Translations under genes and position numbers: made by a program
Notes under the pieces: model-generated
The model's database searches: none
Told to the model about the DNA's origin: nothing
What the model saw: the letters and a program-made list of their open reading frames with translations, nothing else
Part shown: one piece after another, positions 10,590 to 21,400 of the stretch
Position numbering within the stretch: position 1 is the stretch's first letter
How the letters are laid out: every line of letters starts with the position of its first letter
NCBI GenBank assembly: GCA_051453625.1
Contig: JBOZIK010000001.1
Coordinates: 271,168,256 to 271,232,255 of the forward strand
Direction of reading: 5' to 3'
DNA: 64,000 nucleotides
Source of the DNA: Welwitschia mirabilis
Taxonomy: Eukaryota; Gnetophyta; Gnetopsida; Welwitschiales

Positions 10590-12143
10590 AGAACACTAAG
10601 ATGTCTCACTAGGACCCTCATGAATCTATATTCTTATACATTGGTACATTTGAGAAGGGATAGAAGTCCCAAAAAAACTGGTAGTGGTGATCTCTGTAAA
10701 GGATGGAGGTAATTGAATAATAGCAATGGGTGGTACTTGAATAGGTTTAATAGGAGATGGTGGTGGTGATGGTGGATGTAATAGAGGTGGAGAAGGTAGA
10801 GACAAAGGTAATTAAACTATGTAACATAGTAATAATGGCTAGTAGAATGGCAAATAGGGATCTTGTGATATGGATGATGAAAGATAAAAGGTGGTACATC
10901 TTAGCTCTTAGACTCTATCTCCTACTATGCTTGCCTTTGTTATGAAGGACCTAGAGCCTATTAATCCACTTGCACATGTGCCTTTATGGAAGCTTAGCAC
11001 TCCTCCTAAGCCTATGCCTTATCTCCAAATGACTCCTCTATAGATTCACTATCTACTTCCTCACTTGAGTCAGATGAAGGCCCTACTTCCTCTTATTATT
11101 TTAACTCATCCTTTAAATCTAACCATGTGGGAGTCCTCATAGATCCTTAACTCTTTAATGGTGCCTCATCCTTACTTGTAGGTCTATGTGTCTTAAGTCT
11201 CAAAAGATTTATTCTATTTTTACCTACTATTTTTGTGATGGACTTTAATCCCTTTTTAACTAAAGGAGAGATATGAGTAGTAGTAGAAAAATATTACTAA
11301 TACTATGGCATCCTCCTACTTATGCCCACACCTAATGGCACTAATACTCTATGCTTTTCACTAAATTCTACTAATGTTTTCTTTTGATGAACGAGGTTTA
11401 CTTATGAAATTGAAATATCTGCACTACTAATGATCAAGCTAATAAGAGAAGGGTGACCACAAGTTTGCACCTTGAAAAATAATGAAGTGATGCCTGTGCA
11501 TAGAATAAAGCCCAAATCTATATTTAACCTAATAGTGAGTAATATGTTATAAAAGTTTAAATTGGTTTATAGTAGCTATAACTACCTTCTATAATAAAAA
11601 TATTATAGAATTTTATCAAATCAAGAATTCAGGCATTTGGAATCATATATTTTCTTTTAATATTTTCAACAAAATTCATTTTACTAATGCCTAAATAAAA
11701 CATTGCTCATCGAAATACATTAAAATCTCTAAAACTAAATATTTCTTTAAATGAGTGAATATAAATCTGAGAGACATTTATATCATCGATGCCAGGAAAG
11801 AAATTAGTAAAACAAACAACAATGTACAAAGGAGTACCTCTAATCTATGTTTGAAATGCACTAGTGCTATTATTATTTTCATGTATGTTAGCATAAAATT
11901 CTCTTACAATTGAATCTAAAATAGGCTGAACTAGCTATACAATCAATTCCCATCTAAGCTAAATGAAAAAACTTATAAGCTAATCCTTATGCTTTTTCTA
12001 AAATCCAAGGGTTCTTTATGCAATAGTAGAATTTATGAACCATGTTTTAAATCTTTTTCAATTACCTCATAGTAGAAATATGATTTATACTATAATCTTT
12101 ATTGTTTTAAGGCTGCTCTTTTTATCAAGAAGTACTAGCTATA
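10590..12143 (-). pseudogene. PTP-like ORF of element B
   Basis: Minus-strand remnant of an ORF of about 500 codons lying where pol would be in a Copia element. It begins with a degraded M-V-A-S-T-S (near 12143, ATG lost) as in element A. The best part reads I-V-R-E-F-Y-A-N-I (about 11884-11912) followed by I-R-G-T, the diagnostic pattern of the 'putative plant transposon protein' domain. An acidic stretch S-S-D-S-S-E-E-V-D-S-E-S-I-E-E-S (near 11030-11080) and a proline-rich tail (10690-10815) follow in the same direction. Several stops and probable frameshifts interrupt it. The same order is kept in element C with stops at different places, so the ancestral frame was coding. Biochemical function is unknown. 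Confidence 0.65.
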
Positions 12144-12858
12144 TTTCTTTAACCATTCTTATAAGATAGAATGAAAAATTGATCAAACAACAACTAAAAT
12201 ATAAGGAATTATGAAAAATATGCATCTAATCAAGAGAAACCCTTGTTATTTCTTACTATTGAGATGTCTCAAAGACCTAAGCTGTCTTACTAGAGAAATT
12301 TAAGAAAATGAAGTTTAGAAAATATTTTGAGAGAGACATCTATAAAGTCGAAACTTCAAAATAAGATTTAGTGGTCCCTTTTGCAAATAGAAAGGGTTAA
12401 AACCCTAGATTTTAATGCACTTTTAATTTATGTTATAATATAGTCAAAACATCTACAACCTAGATGACATATAAAATGAAAAAAGTAGACATCTATAAAC
12501 TTAACGATGTTTTTTATTAAAAAAATTTTAATACATTTTCCTACTGCTAAGACTTTTGGAAAACTTAATATGTCTATTTTGAAAAATTAAATAATGTACC
12601 TACTTTTTAAAGACATCTACAAATATCAAGACATCTTTCCTAGAGATGTTTACAAAACTAAATATGTCTACAATGAAAATTCTAAAAACATGGAAAAATT
12701 CTACTACTAATGCAATCATAATGATAACATTTTAAAAACTTAAATAATAATAACATTAATAATATTTAAACTATGTAAAACTACATCTAATCATAATTTT
12801 AGCTCATAGGATAAATACAATATGGAGTTGAGAAATTAAAAGATATTACTTGTTTTAC

Positions 12859-13230
12859 TTACCTAAGTAGGTAATGTCCAATCTCCAAGTTTGTATATGA
12901 TTTAATAGATCTTTGAGTGCCTTGATATTTTAAGACCACATTATCAAGTAGATTAATGGTATCTTGTATCGCTATGTCTTTGTTATACCTCTTGTTCTTT
13001 CCTGAGTCATTCTTTTTTTCATGCCTATGCTTGTATCTCTTGTTTTGCTTAATATACATTTTATTTTATTAGAAGTACTTACAAGTAGTTTATGCTAAGA
13101 CTACTGGTTTTACTTTTGGTATCCAAACTTTTTTTGGTTTATCCTACACAAAATGTTGTATCATGTGACTATGCCTCTTAGCCTTGTTAGTATAATACCT
13201 ATTTTAAAACTTCATTAGACATCTATATTG
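12859..13230 (-). pseudogene. Copia gag C-terminus, element B (distal piece)
   Basis: Minus-strand continuation of gag beyond the solo LTR. It contains the K-K-V-W-I-P-K linker that in SIRE-type elements joins the last zinc knuckle to the protease, then a basic stretch K-R-Y-K-H-R-H-E-K-K and an open tail to a stop at 12859. No protease signature follows. Element C has the same linker (K-V-stop-I-P-K) and basic tail. The piece is separated from the rest of gag (14461-16067) by the solo LTR. Confidence 0.65.
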
Positions 13231-13235
13231 ATAAT
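13231..13235. repeat. Target-site duplication ATAAT, left
   Basis: ATAAT directly before the solo LTR, repeated directly after it at 14456-14460. The homologous uninterrupted site in element C (26391-26395) holds a single ATAAT. Confidence 0.85.
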
Positions 13236-14455
13236 TATTAGGATATTATATTGCTAATTAATGTCAAACTAATATGATCTTTGTAGAATGAAATGTGTTT
13301 TTAAAGATGCAAGAAGCTGAATAATCCACAATCAAAAGATAGTCAATATTTAGACATGTTTTAATTGAAGTAACTTGATTTTCTATCTAAGGACTTAAAC
13401 TAGGGGTTGACTGAACCTAGAAATATACATTTTTTACTACTTCATATGGGGTCAACTGAATCTTTATGGGGTTGACTAGACTTAATGCACTTTTTGATCT
13501 TCTTCATATGCACTATTTTATATGAGATTAACTAGAATCATGTGGGATTGACTAGACCTAGATAAAGATAATTGACTAGATTTTAGATGGGGATGATCAG
13601 ATCAAGTAATGTGAATCATTAGAGTTAACTAGATAAAAAACAAGTCAACCAAATCAAGTGACATGAGTCATTCAAATCAACTAGATATTTTTAGGAGTTA
13701 ACCAGTTAGAGCAAAAGTGGAAATTTTCAAATGATTTTCTAACCATTATCTCACTTAATCCAACCATTGTAAATGTCAGATTTCTTTCCAACTATCTAAC
13801 AACTATATTATGAGGAAATTTATTCAAATAGATCACACTCAAAAAATTAGTAGTATATCAAATAAATTTTGAAAAAGGAGATTGCACTCTTAATCTAAAG
13901 ATCTTATCTTTATGACATCATTATTCTCTCACTTAGTACTTACCTTTATACTAAATCTGAGTAATAAGGCTCCATTGTTGGTTCTTACATTTGAAGTAAC
14001 TTAGAACATGAAGGCTTCATTCTCTTACTCATCCTTGTTCATTCTATAAAGGGTGCGACTTAGCCTATAAAATTTCATTTTATGAAGATTAAGACTTAAC
14101 TTGAAAAAGTTCATTTTATGAAGGTTGAGACTTACCCTACAAAAGTCCATATTATGAAGGTTGAAGGCTAGCCTTGAAAGCCTAGTGGATAATAAAGTAA
14201 CAGAGATCCAAAATAGTCTTAATCATTAGTTGTCTTCCAAGAGTGGAGTGGGTTCTTTTCCAAACTACTATAAATCTTGTTTTGTGCATTACTTTAGTTC
14301 TACTTTTGAGTTTGTTTTGTTATATATTTTTATGTTATAATTTCTTTTTTGGTTAGTAATAGTTGTTTAACATAATTTCTTTCTTGGGTAGTAATAGTTA
14401 TTTAAATTTTTAAGAAATCCTATTCACCCCTTCCTCTAGGGTGTTGGATCCAATA
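13236..14455 (+). mobile_element. Solo LTR inserted in gag of element B
   Basis: A 1,220-bp sequence on the plus strand bounded by a perfect 5-bp duplication, ATAAT. It starts TATTAGGATATTATATTG and ends GTTGGATCCAATA, i.e. TG...CA termini each changed by one transition. It carries GGTCGACC-like boxes (13450-13700), four 36-bp units (14041-14184), 'ctataaatcttgttttgtgcatt' near 14268 and a 'cctattcacccc' tail, the same order as the LTR of element A read on its own strand. No internal region accompanies it, so it is best read as the product of LTR-LTR recombination. Element C lacks it at the same site. Confidence 0.9.
14041..14184 (+). repeat. 36-bp tandem repeat, four units
   Basis: Units start at 14041, 14077, 14113 and 14149 with an exact 36-bp period, each of the form 'attttatgaaggttgagac / ttaccctacaaaagtcc'. 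Homologous to the pair at 4856-4927. Confidence 0.9.
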
Positions 14456-14460
14456 ATAAT
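14456..14460. repeat. Target-site duplication ATAAT, right
   Basis: Second copy of the 5-bp duplication flanking the solo LTR. Confidence 0.85.
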
Positions 14461-16067
14461 AATCTCTATAATCAGAATACTAGTAGACAATATTATTTGT
14501 AAATGCTAAATGTTCATACATTAGCTTGTAATTCCATTTTTCAAATAAGAAGGCTGAAGTCCTAATTGTAGCTTCATTGTGCCCCAAGCCACCCTTGTCA
14601 CTTGAATTTCTACATTGCCTAAGTATTATATTTAAAGTCTCCTTTTCTTGGATAAATTTCTCATTGATTCTCTTTATATCTAATAGTTCCCATTTAACAT
14701 TCTCCAAATCACAGATTAGCCTACTAACCTCAGCTTCAAGAGCTAAGTCTTCAGAGGAAAATTTATTAGAAATGTTATTTTCTTGTTCATATGCTTCTTA
14801 ATGAGTATGAAGTAGCTTTTTTATATTAGTGCATAATTTTTATAGATTAATAAAATCTTCAGAAATTAGATCATACCTTTCTTAAATACTCATACATATG
14901 TCATTTTCACTTTCTAAATCATATTATTCTTTGTCTCATCTTCTTCATCTAAAAAGTTTGTAATAGCCATGTAAGAAGGATGTGCTTTTTTATTAACAAA
15001 TATTTCTTCTTTTGTTATCTCTTCATCATCATACTGTCCTATAAAGAATGATTTCTTTTTCTTTAGCTCTTTTTGTTATTCCTCATCTTACATTCTTTTA
15101 GAACTAGGGCATTCCAAGGGAATATGTCCTCTTTGTTCACATACCCAACATTCTATTTTGGAGACATTAGAAAAAGAAGTATTAGTAAAAACACTTACCT
15201 TTTGCTTGAAATCCAAATGGTCTTTTAAACTCATCTCTTTTCTTGTAGTTATGTGAAAATAGTCTTTTCACTCTTCTTGTGATGAATGCAAGTTCCTCAT
15301 TCACTTCATTATCAAAGCCATCTTCCTCCTATTCTTTCTTTTCATTTCCCTTTTTTTTTAAACTTTGTTTTGTGTCTTAACTTGCCTAAAGCATAATAGG
15401 TTTTTCTTTCAATGATCTATCTTATATGAGATTCATTTCATATGCTATAAGAGTAATATATAGCTCTTTTATCTTCATTGTCTTGAAATCTCTCGACTCT
15501 TTCATAGCTGTAGTCTTTAGCTTGTATTTAGGGGTTAGTGATCTAACAACCTTTTGAATTAAGTTTTCTTTAAGAATATCTTCTTCCATGCCATGTATTT
15601 TGCATTCACAATGTTGAGAACTCTAGTAAAATATTGATGAACTCATTTTCCATGATTTATCTTAAGATTTTTAAATTGATTTGTTCACATAAAAAGCTTT
15701 GATTATTTCAAAATGTAAGTTCCTTCACACATTTCAACAAGAACATTCTAAATTATTTTTGCCATCTTGCAACCTACTATTCTATTAAAATCTTCTATAG
15801 ATAAAGCAGAATAAAGCACAATTTTTAGCTTTAGAGTCATATATCAAAGTATCTTTCTCTGATATTTTTAATATTTTCTTTTCTTGATCTAACTAATGGT
15901 ATTACTTATAGCATTTATTATAGTTTTTATAGGATTTTTATAGTCTTCTTCTATGCTTTTCCATACTTGAAACTCAAAAAACTATAAGTACACCTACATC
16001 CTCATCTTCTAATAGGCATATCTTGTCACATCAAGAGTGAAGATGTAACAGATGGAATCCCTTCCAT
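14461..16067 (-). pseudogene. Copia gag, element B (main piece)
   Basis: Minus-strand Gag remnant starting at ATG 16067 with M-E-G-I-P-S-V, matching M-E-G-V-P-S-V in element C. The central part includes the Gag core in degraded form. A CCHC zinc knuckle at 15109-15150 reads C-W-V-C-E-Q-R-G-H-I-P-L-E-C and keeps all four metal ligands. Beyond it lies the coiled SIRE-type C-terminal part (F-I-Q-E-K-E-T-L-N-I-I-L, then D-K-G-G-L-G-H), open at 14480-14707. Multiple stops and frameshifts elsewhere. The frame is cut at 14460 by the solo LTR and resumes at 13230. Gag binds element RNA and forms particles; here it is non-functional. Confidence 0.8.
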
Positions 16068-16105
16068 TATTCACTCAAAAAAGCTACTTCTTTTCATGAG
16101 TATTT

Positions 16106-16591
16106 AGTCAACTTGCCTAGATTTTGATTAAGTTTACTATGTAGTATCCTTGGGACTCTATGATCATGAATCTATAATGTATAAGTTGATAACTAATCTG
16201 AAATATAAGATATTAGTCAAAAACCAAATTGACTTTGTTACCTATTTCAGCTCATTATAGACGTCTTCAAACATGTAAATGTCTTTGTCTATGTTAAGTT
16301 CAACTTTTAGCATGAGTACCTTAAATAAGATAGTTATCTTTAGCTTGTTGCATAATATATGATACATTCAAGACATCTTTAATTTCCTAGACATCTTCAC
16401 CTAAGATGTCTTCAGTTTTTTAGATGTCTTTAAATAATTGATTTTTTATTTTACCAACTGATCTTTTTCATGAAATGTTATCTTTAAAGATCTTAATTCC
16501 TACCAATGTCTGATGATCTTTGTAATTCCCTATCTACATAATGGCATAAAATATTTAACAAGTGAAATCATTAAAATTAGATTTATCAACA
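16106..16591 (-). mobile_element. Middle LTR remnant shared by elements B and C
   Basis: Starts with intact TGTTGATAAATC at 16591 right after a polypurine tract, and aligns with the first ~490 bp of the LTR at 8200-9682. At 16105/16106 it joins directly to the 5' untranslated region of element B gag. The remaining ~1 kb of LTR and the primer-binding site are missing, so a deletion removed them. It serves as 3' LTR of element C and 5' LTR of element B. Confidence 0.8.
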
Positions 16592-16613
16592 ATCTCCCCC
16601 TTTTTGATGATGT
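16592..16613 (-). promoter_or_regulatory. Polypurine tract, element C
   Basis: Minus strand CATCATCAAAAAGGGGGAGAT directly before the TGTTGAT start of the middle LTR, identical in its core to the tract at 9683-9704. Confidence 0.85.
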
Positions 16614-16912
16614 TCAAAACTTGGCAAATCTTGTTAGTAAAATCTCATTCAATCAATTGAAAAATAGAAATTTATATTTCAAATAAATACACATAATCTA
16701 ATTTGAAATGGTATATGAGAAGCATGATATTTACCACTTAAATAACCAATAAAATCACATAGATATACCACTTGGAAAAAAAAAAGAATAAGACATATTA
16801 AGGAATCATTTGAATAATCCAATAGAGGCACAAAAATAATTGATAAGTCATGGTATCAACCATTTAAATAAGCAGATGATATGTAAAGCATAAAATATTT
16901 GACAATTCATTA
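16614..16912 (-). other. 3' end of element C internal region
   Basis: Aligns closely with 9705-10020 of element B and ends abruptly at 16912, where insertion D begins. The rest of element C resumes near 23640. Confidence 0.8.
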
Positions 16913-16914
16913 AT

Positions 16915-17383
16915 GTCACATCTAGAGTTCTGCTAAGGTTAAAAACCCTTTATAGTTACTCTGAGAAATAAATAGATATTAGAATTTCCTTTATAATAAT
17001 TAATAATTCTAGCTTCTAGTTGAAAAATAATATAATTTGAAGTAAAAGAAATAGTAAAATTTAACACAATTGCAAAATATTACTTTAAAATTTATTGAAG
17101 ATTAACTTAGAGTTACTATTTTGTTATAGATTTAATTTATTTAGAGATTAATATTGATTATGCATGATTTTCTATTAGATGTAGTTTAACACTAGATCTC
17201 TTAATGTATTTTAGATTTCTTGCAACTGCAGCTTAACATTAATTATATTAACTTTATCTTATTCATGCATTAGTATTCACATGTGGCTTTAAGCATTAGT
17301 TTATGTTATTATTGCATGTAGTTAAAATGATTTATTAGATGATATTATATTATTATTCATGCCCAGTGGCTAGGCTTAGAAAG
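16915..17383 (+). repeat. LTR-like direct repeat of D, left copy
   Basis: Matches 20945-21400 at roughly 80% identity, except that the last 69 bp (from 'catgtagttaaaatg' to 'ggcttagaaag') are identical and end exactly at the gap. The abrupt rise in identity at a contig end suggests wrong extension of the contig from the paralogue. Confidence 0.7.
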
Positions 17384-17483
17384 NNNNNNNNNNNNNNNNN
17401 NNNNNNNNNNNNNNNNNNNNNNNNNNNNNNNNNNNNNNNNNNNNNNNNNNNNNNNNNNNNNNNNNNNNNNNNNNNNNNNNNNN
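17384..17483. other. Assembly gap (100 N)
   Basis: Gap of unknown size that truncates the left LTR-like repeat of D. Confidence 1.
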
Positions 17484-17885
17484 TCTCCTCCTTCAATTCT
17501 TTCTTAACCTTGAAGGTTCTTTAAGAATTACTTTTAAAAATGCCTAAACTTTTAAAAGCTAAACTTTAAAAGTGCAAAAAGGTATTAATATTAATTTTTT
17601 TGGGTTTTCATTGTAAGTATAGGTATGGGCTTGGGAATGCATTAGAAGAGTATTATACAAATAAAAGAAAATAAGTTATAGGATTAGGATTTTTAGATTT
17701 AAAAATATTTGTCTTTTATGCTATAAAATCTTACTGAAGGTTTTATTTTTGACTTGTAAGTTATTTTTTCATTTCATTCATATCTATAGAATTTCAAAAG
17801 AATGGGTTGTAATATTAAAAGCCCTTGTTTTTCTTATTATTCTTTCTTTTTGTATTACTTATTTTTCCTCTTATTAGAATTTATA

Positions 17886-18455
17886 TTTCTATAAAATATA
17901 TTTCTTTATTATTTGATTTTTATAGAGGATATAAATATAGAAATGGTCGATTTAGATCCAATTTTTAATTTTTCTATCTTTGGACATTCATCTAGAATTA
18001 GTTTTATGTAAAAATAATAAGTTTTTATTACATTTTTAGTCTATTCATTTAGGTGTACTTTTATAAAATGATTTTTATAGTATTTCTATAAAACATTTTT
18101 CTCTGTTGTTTAATTTCTATAGATGTTATAGAGATAAAACCAGTAAATTTAGATCTGTTTTCTACACTTTTTATTATTGCACATTCATTCAAGTTTAGTT
18201 TTATGGAAAAATAATAAGTTTTTACTATGTTTTACATCTATTTATTTAGGTGTACTTTTGTAAAACATTTTTTAAAATTTCTATAAAAATATATATTTAG
18301 TTTTATTTTTTGTAGAGATTGTAGTAATGAAAATAATAGATTCAGTTTCATTTTTGCACTTTCTAGTGTTACATATTCATTTAGGGCTTATATTCTATAA
18401 ATAAATTTAGTTTTTGGTCTATTTTTAATTTGTTTATTTACTTATATTTTAAATA
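17886..18455 (+). repeat. Tandem array, three units of ~185-197 bp
   Basis: Units start at about 17886, 18083 and 18268, each opening with 'tttctataaaa', then 'tttgtagagat/tatagaggat', 'acattcattta' and a closing 'taggtgtacttttataaaa'. Divergent, AT-rich, no coding capacity. Confidence 0.75.
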
Positions 18456-18713
18456 AGTGTTTTGTCTCTTGTAAATGTTTCTAGAGAAAGTTAAAATATT
18501 ACCACTAAGATTGAATTTATGTTTATAGCTCAAGCATATATTTTAAAATTGACTAACTTTATAAAGCAAAGATGCTATAGTAAAAGATTAAAGTGTATAG
18601 TAATTATACTAGCGATTTGTGTTAGGTATATTTAATATTTTTAAAATTTATTTATCTATAATTAATCTTCTTGAAGGTTATGTTTATATTTTTTAAAAAA
18701 ATAGTATCTATAA

Positions 18714-19610
18714 TAAGATAAGAATTTGGGAATTTTACCTTTTTTAAAAACTAAACCTAATGAATTCTTTTTTGCTGGTTTTGAATATAGCTAAAATTAC
18801 AAAATATAAGATAAAGATGCAAAAATGGATTTAATAAAGTTAGATTACTTTAAATAAATTAACTCATATAAGGGATATTAAAATCTTTTCCAAATTTAGT
18901 AACAAAAATTTTTTAAATTTTTTTCTTTTAAAGTTATACTTGATGAGCTATTTTATGCTTCTTTTAGATATACTTAACATGCAAAAGTTAAAATAAAGAC
19001 ACAAAAATGGGTATAGGAAAGATGAATTCCTTTAAATAAATTAAATTAAATAAATAATATTAAAATCTTTTTCAAATTTAATAACATAAAATTTTAGGAA
19101 GATTACCTATTTTAAAAAATAAATTTGTTAGGCTAGTTTGTGCTACTTTAAAATGTGCCTAAACTTATAGAAGATAAATTAAAGATGTGAAAATGAGTTT
19201 AGTAGAGTGAATTTCTCTAAATAAATTAACTCATATAATGGATTTTAAAATATTTTCTAAATTTTAATAATAGAAAAATTTGAGAATATCACTTCTTTTA
19301 AACGGTAAATCTAATGAGCTCTTTTGTTCTACTTGCAGATGTACTTGAACTTTTGAAATTTAAAATAAAGATGAAAAAGTGGGTTTAATAGAGGTGGACT
19401 TCTTAAAATAAATTAACTCATATAAGGGATATTAAAATCTATTTCAAAATCTAATAACAGAATAATTTGAAAAGATCAGGTTTTTTAAAAGTTAAACCTT
19501 ATAAGATCTTTTATGCTACTTTCCAATGTCCCTTAACATATGAAAGCTAAAAGAAAGATGCAAAAATGTGTTTAGTAGATGTAGATTACTTAAATAAAAT
19601 TTAATAGTAT
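18714..19610 (+). repeat. Tandem array, about five units of ~185 bp
   Basis: The marker 'aaataaattaactcatata' recurs near 18852, 19034, 19219, 19406 and (shortened) 19591, spacing about 182-187 bp. Each unit also has 'aaacctaatgagctctttt', 'tgctacttttagatgtactt' and 'aaataaagatgcaaaaatgg'. A lone partial unit lies at 17524-17580. The period is close to nucleosome spacing. Confidence 0.8.
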
Positions 19611-20331
19611 AAAACTAAAAAACAAGAGAATAATTATATATTAACAACTTAAAATACGTAGAATTTATATTTAAGAAAATTTCTATTGATAGTTTAAAGA
19701 CAAGAAAGTTTTAGTTAACATTACTTTCAATATTGTTAGGTCTTATCATACTCTTCATCACCTCCTTATTTCTTTTAATTATTTATTAATGTATAATTTA
19801 CTTATACATGTTAATTTCATAGGATTAAATGTTAGTTATCTAAATATTATAATACTACTAATGCTCTCTCTAGGCATAATTAAATTATTAATAATTTAGT
19901 TAATGTATAGGATGATCTAATATTTTAGTTAATAGTATAGACCCTTAATTAAATGTATTAAGTTATAGTAAATAAGTCTAGTGTTAACAAAAGATTTAAA
20001 TTTTTAAGTTAAATCTTAAGAGAGAAATTGTTTTATCTCTTAATCCCTTAAAAAGAATTTTAATGCTTATGTTTTAGTAAAACCTTAATAATATTTTAAA
20101 TAATTTAAGCCTTTTTTTAAAATTTTTAATAAGTAATTAGGTAGTGTTACAATGTTGTTAATGTATCTCTAATTTTTACTAGGTAACAATTAATTTTGTT
20201 AATGTTTAACAAGACACTTATATATTTGAGAGTTGGGTTGTAATAATATTAGCATCTATAATCCTCTTTTCCCTTAATAATGAGCTCTAGATAATTTTAT
20301 TTATTTCTTTTAGCACTTTTCTTTTACTAAG

Positions 20332-20640
20332 AATACTTAGATTTGGATATGTAATTTTCTTACCAACATTTAAATTTTTGAATATTTTTTATTCTTGGAT
20401 ATTTATTATTAATCACTATTTTAAATTTGTTTGAAGGATTATTCAGCCCATTGTTTTATATTAGATTTGGAAGCAAAATAATAATCAAAGAATACCTTGA
20501 TTTGAACATGTAACACCCTTATCAACATTTAACTTTTTGAAGATTTAATATTATTTGGATATTTGTTATTAATAACTATTTTAAATTTCTTTAAAGGACT
20601 ATTTAGCCTATTGTCCTACATCAAATTTGGAAGAAATGGC
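20332..20640 (+). repeat. 160-bp tandem duplication
   Basis: Two units starting at about 20332 and 20491. Both run 'aatac-ttgatttg', 'accaacatttaa', 'ttggatattt-ttattaat', 'actattttaaatt' and 'tttggaag' in the same order. Confidence 0.75.
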
Positions 20641-20944
20641 CCAATCTAATTTTTAAAAGAAATGTGTCTTGTCATATTCATATTTTGTTCATTGAAGATT
20701 AGAAAAATAGTTTATGTAATATATATTTTTAAATGCATAAATAAAAGAGAAAATCCAACTTAAGGCTAATTTCCTCATTCAAATTTTAAAACATTGATTT
20801 GTTGAATTATATATTAGTTATCATACTTATGGAATATGATGCCTAATTTTTATTCCTACTTTAGCTCTAGTTCTTTTTTTTTCTTTGCAACATGTTGAAT
20901 TTGTAAGGACTTTGGTCCCTTTTATATACTCTTTTATATATTAG

Positions 20945-21400
20945 TTATTATGCCTAGAGTTTTGCTAAGATTAGAAAGCTTTCTTAGTTACTTGATAATT
21001 AATTAGATATTAAAATTTCTTTTTATAGTAAATAACTCTAGCTACTAGTTGTGAAAAATAAAAGAATCTAAAGTAGCAGTAAAATTATATGCAATTACAA
21101 AATATTATTTTAAAATTTATTTAAGATTAACTTAGAATTATTATCTTGTTAGAGATTTGAAGATTATTATTAATTATGCATGATTATTTATTAGATGCAA
21201 TTAACTCTAGATTTCTTGATGTATTTTATATTTCTTGTAACTATTATTTGACATTAATTTTATTAAACTTATCTTATTCATGCACTACTATTTACATGTG
21301 ATTTTAAGCATTAGTTCATGATTTTTTATTACATGTAGTTAAAATGATTTATTAGATGATATTATATTATTATTCATGCCCAGTGGCTAGGCTTAGAAAG
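20945..21400 (+). repeat. LTR-like direct repeat of D, right copy
   Basis: Partner of 16915-17383. It continues without a gap into 21401-22894, which carries a TATA box at 21460, so the full LTR is probably longer than the repeat seen on the left. Confidence 0.7.

Noticed and set aside
10757-10945. Plus-strand Val/Met-rich frame
   Set aside because: Antisense shadow of the proline-rich tail of the PTP-like ORF of element B.
14577-14801. Plus-strand frame conserved with 26494-26688
   Set aside because: Antisense shadow of the Gag C-terminal coil of elements B and C.
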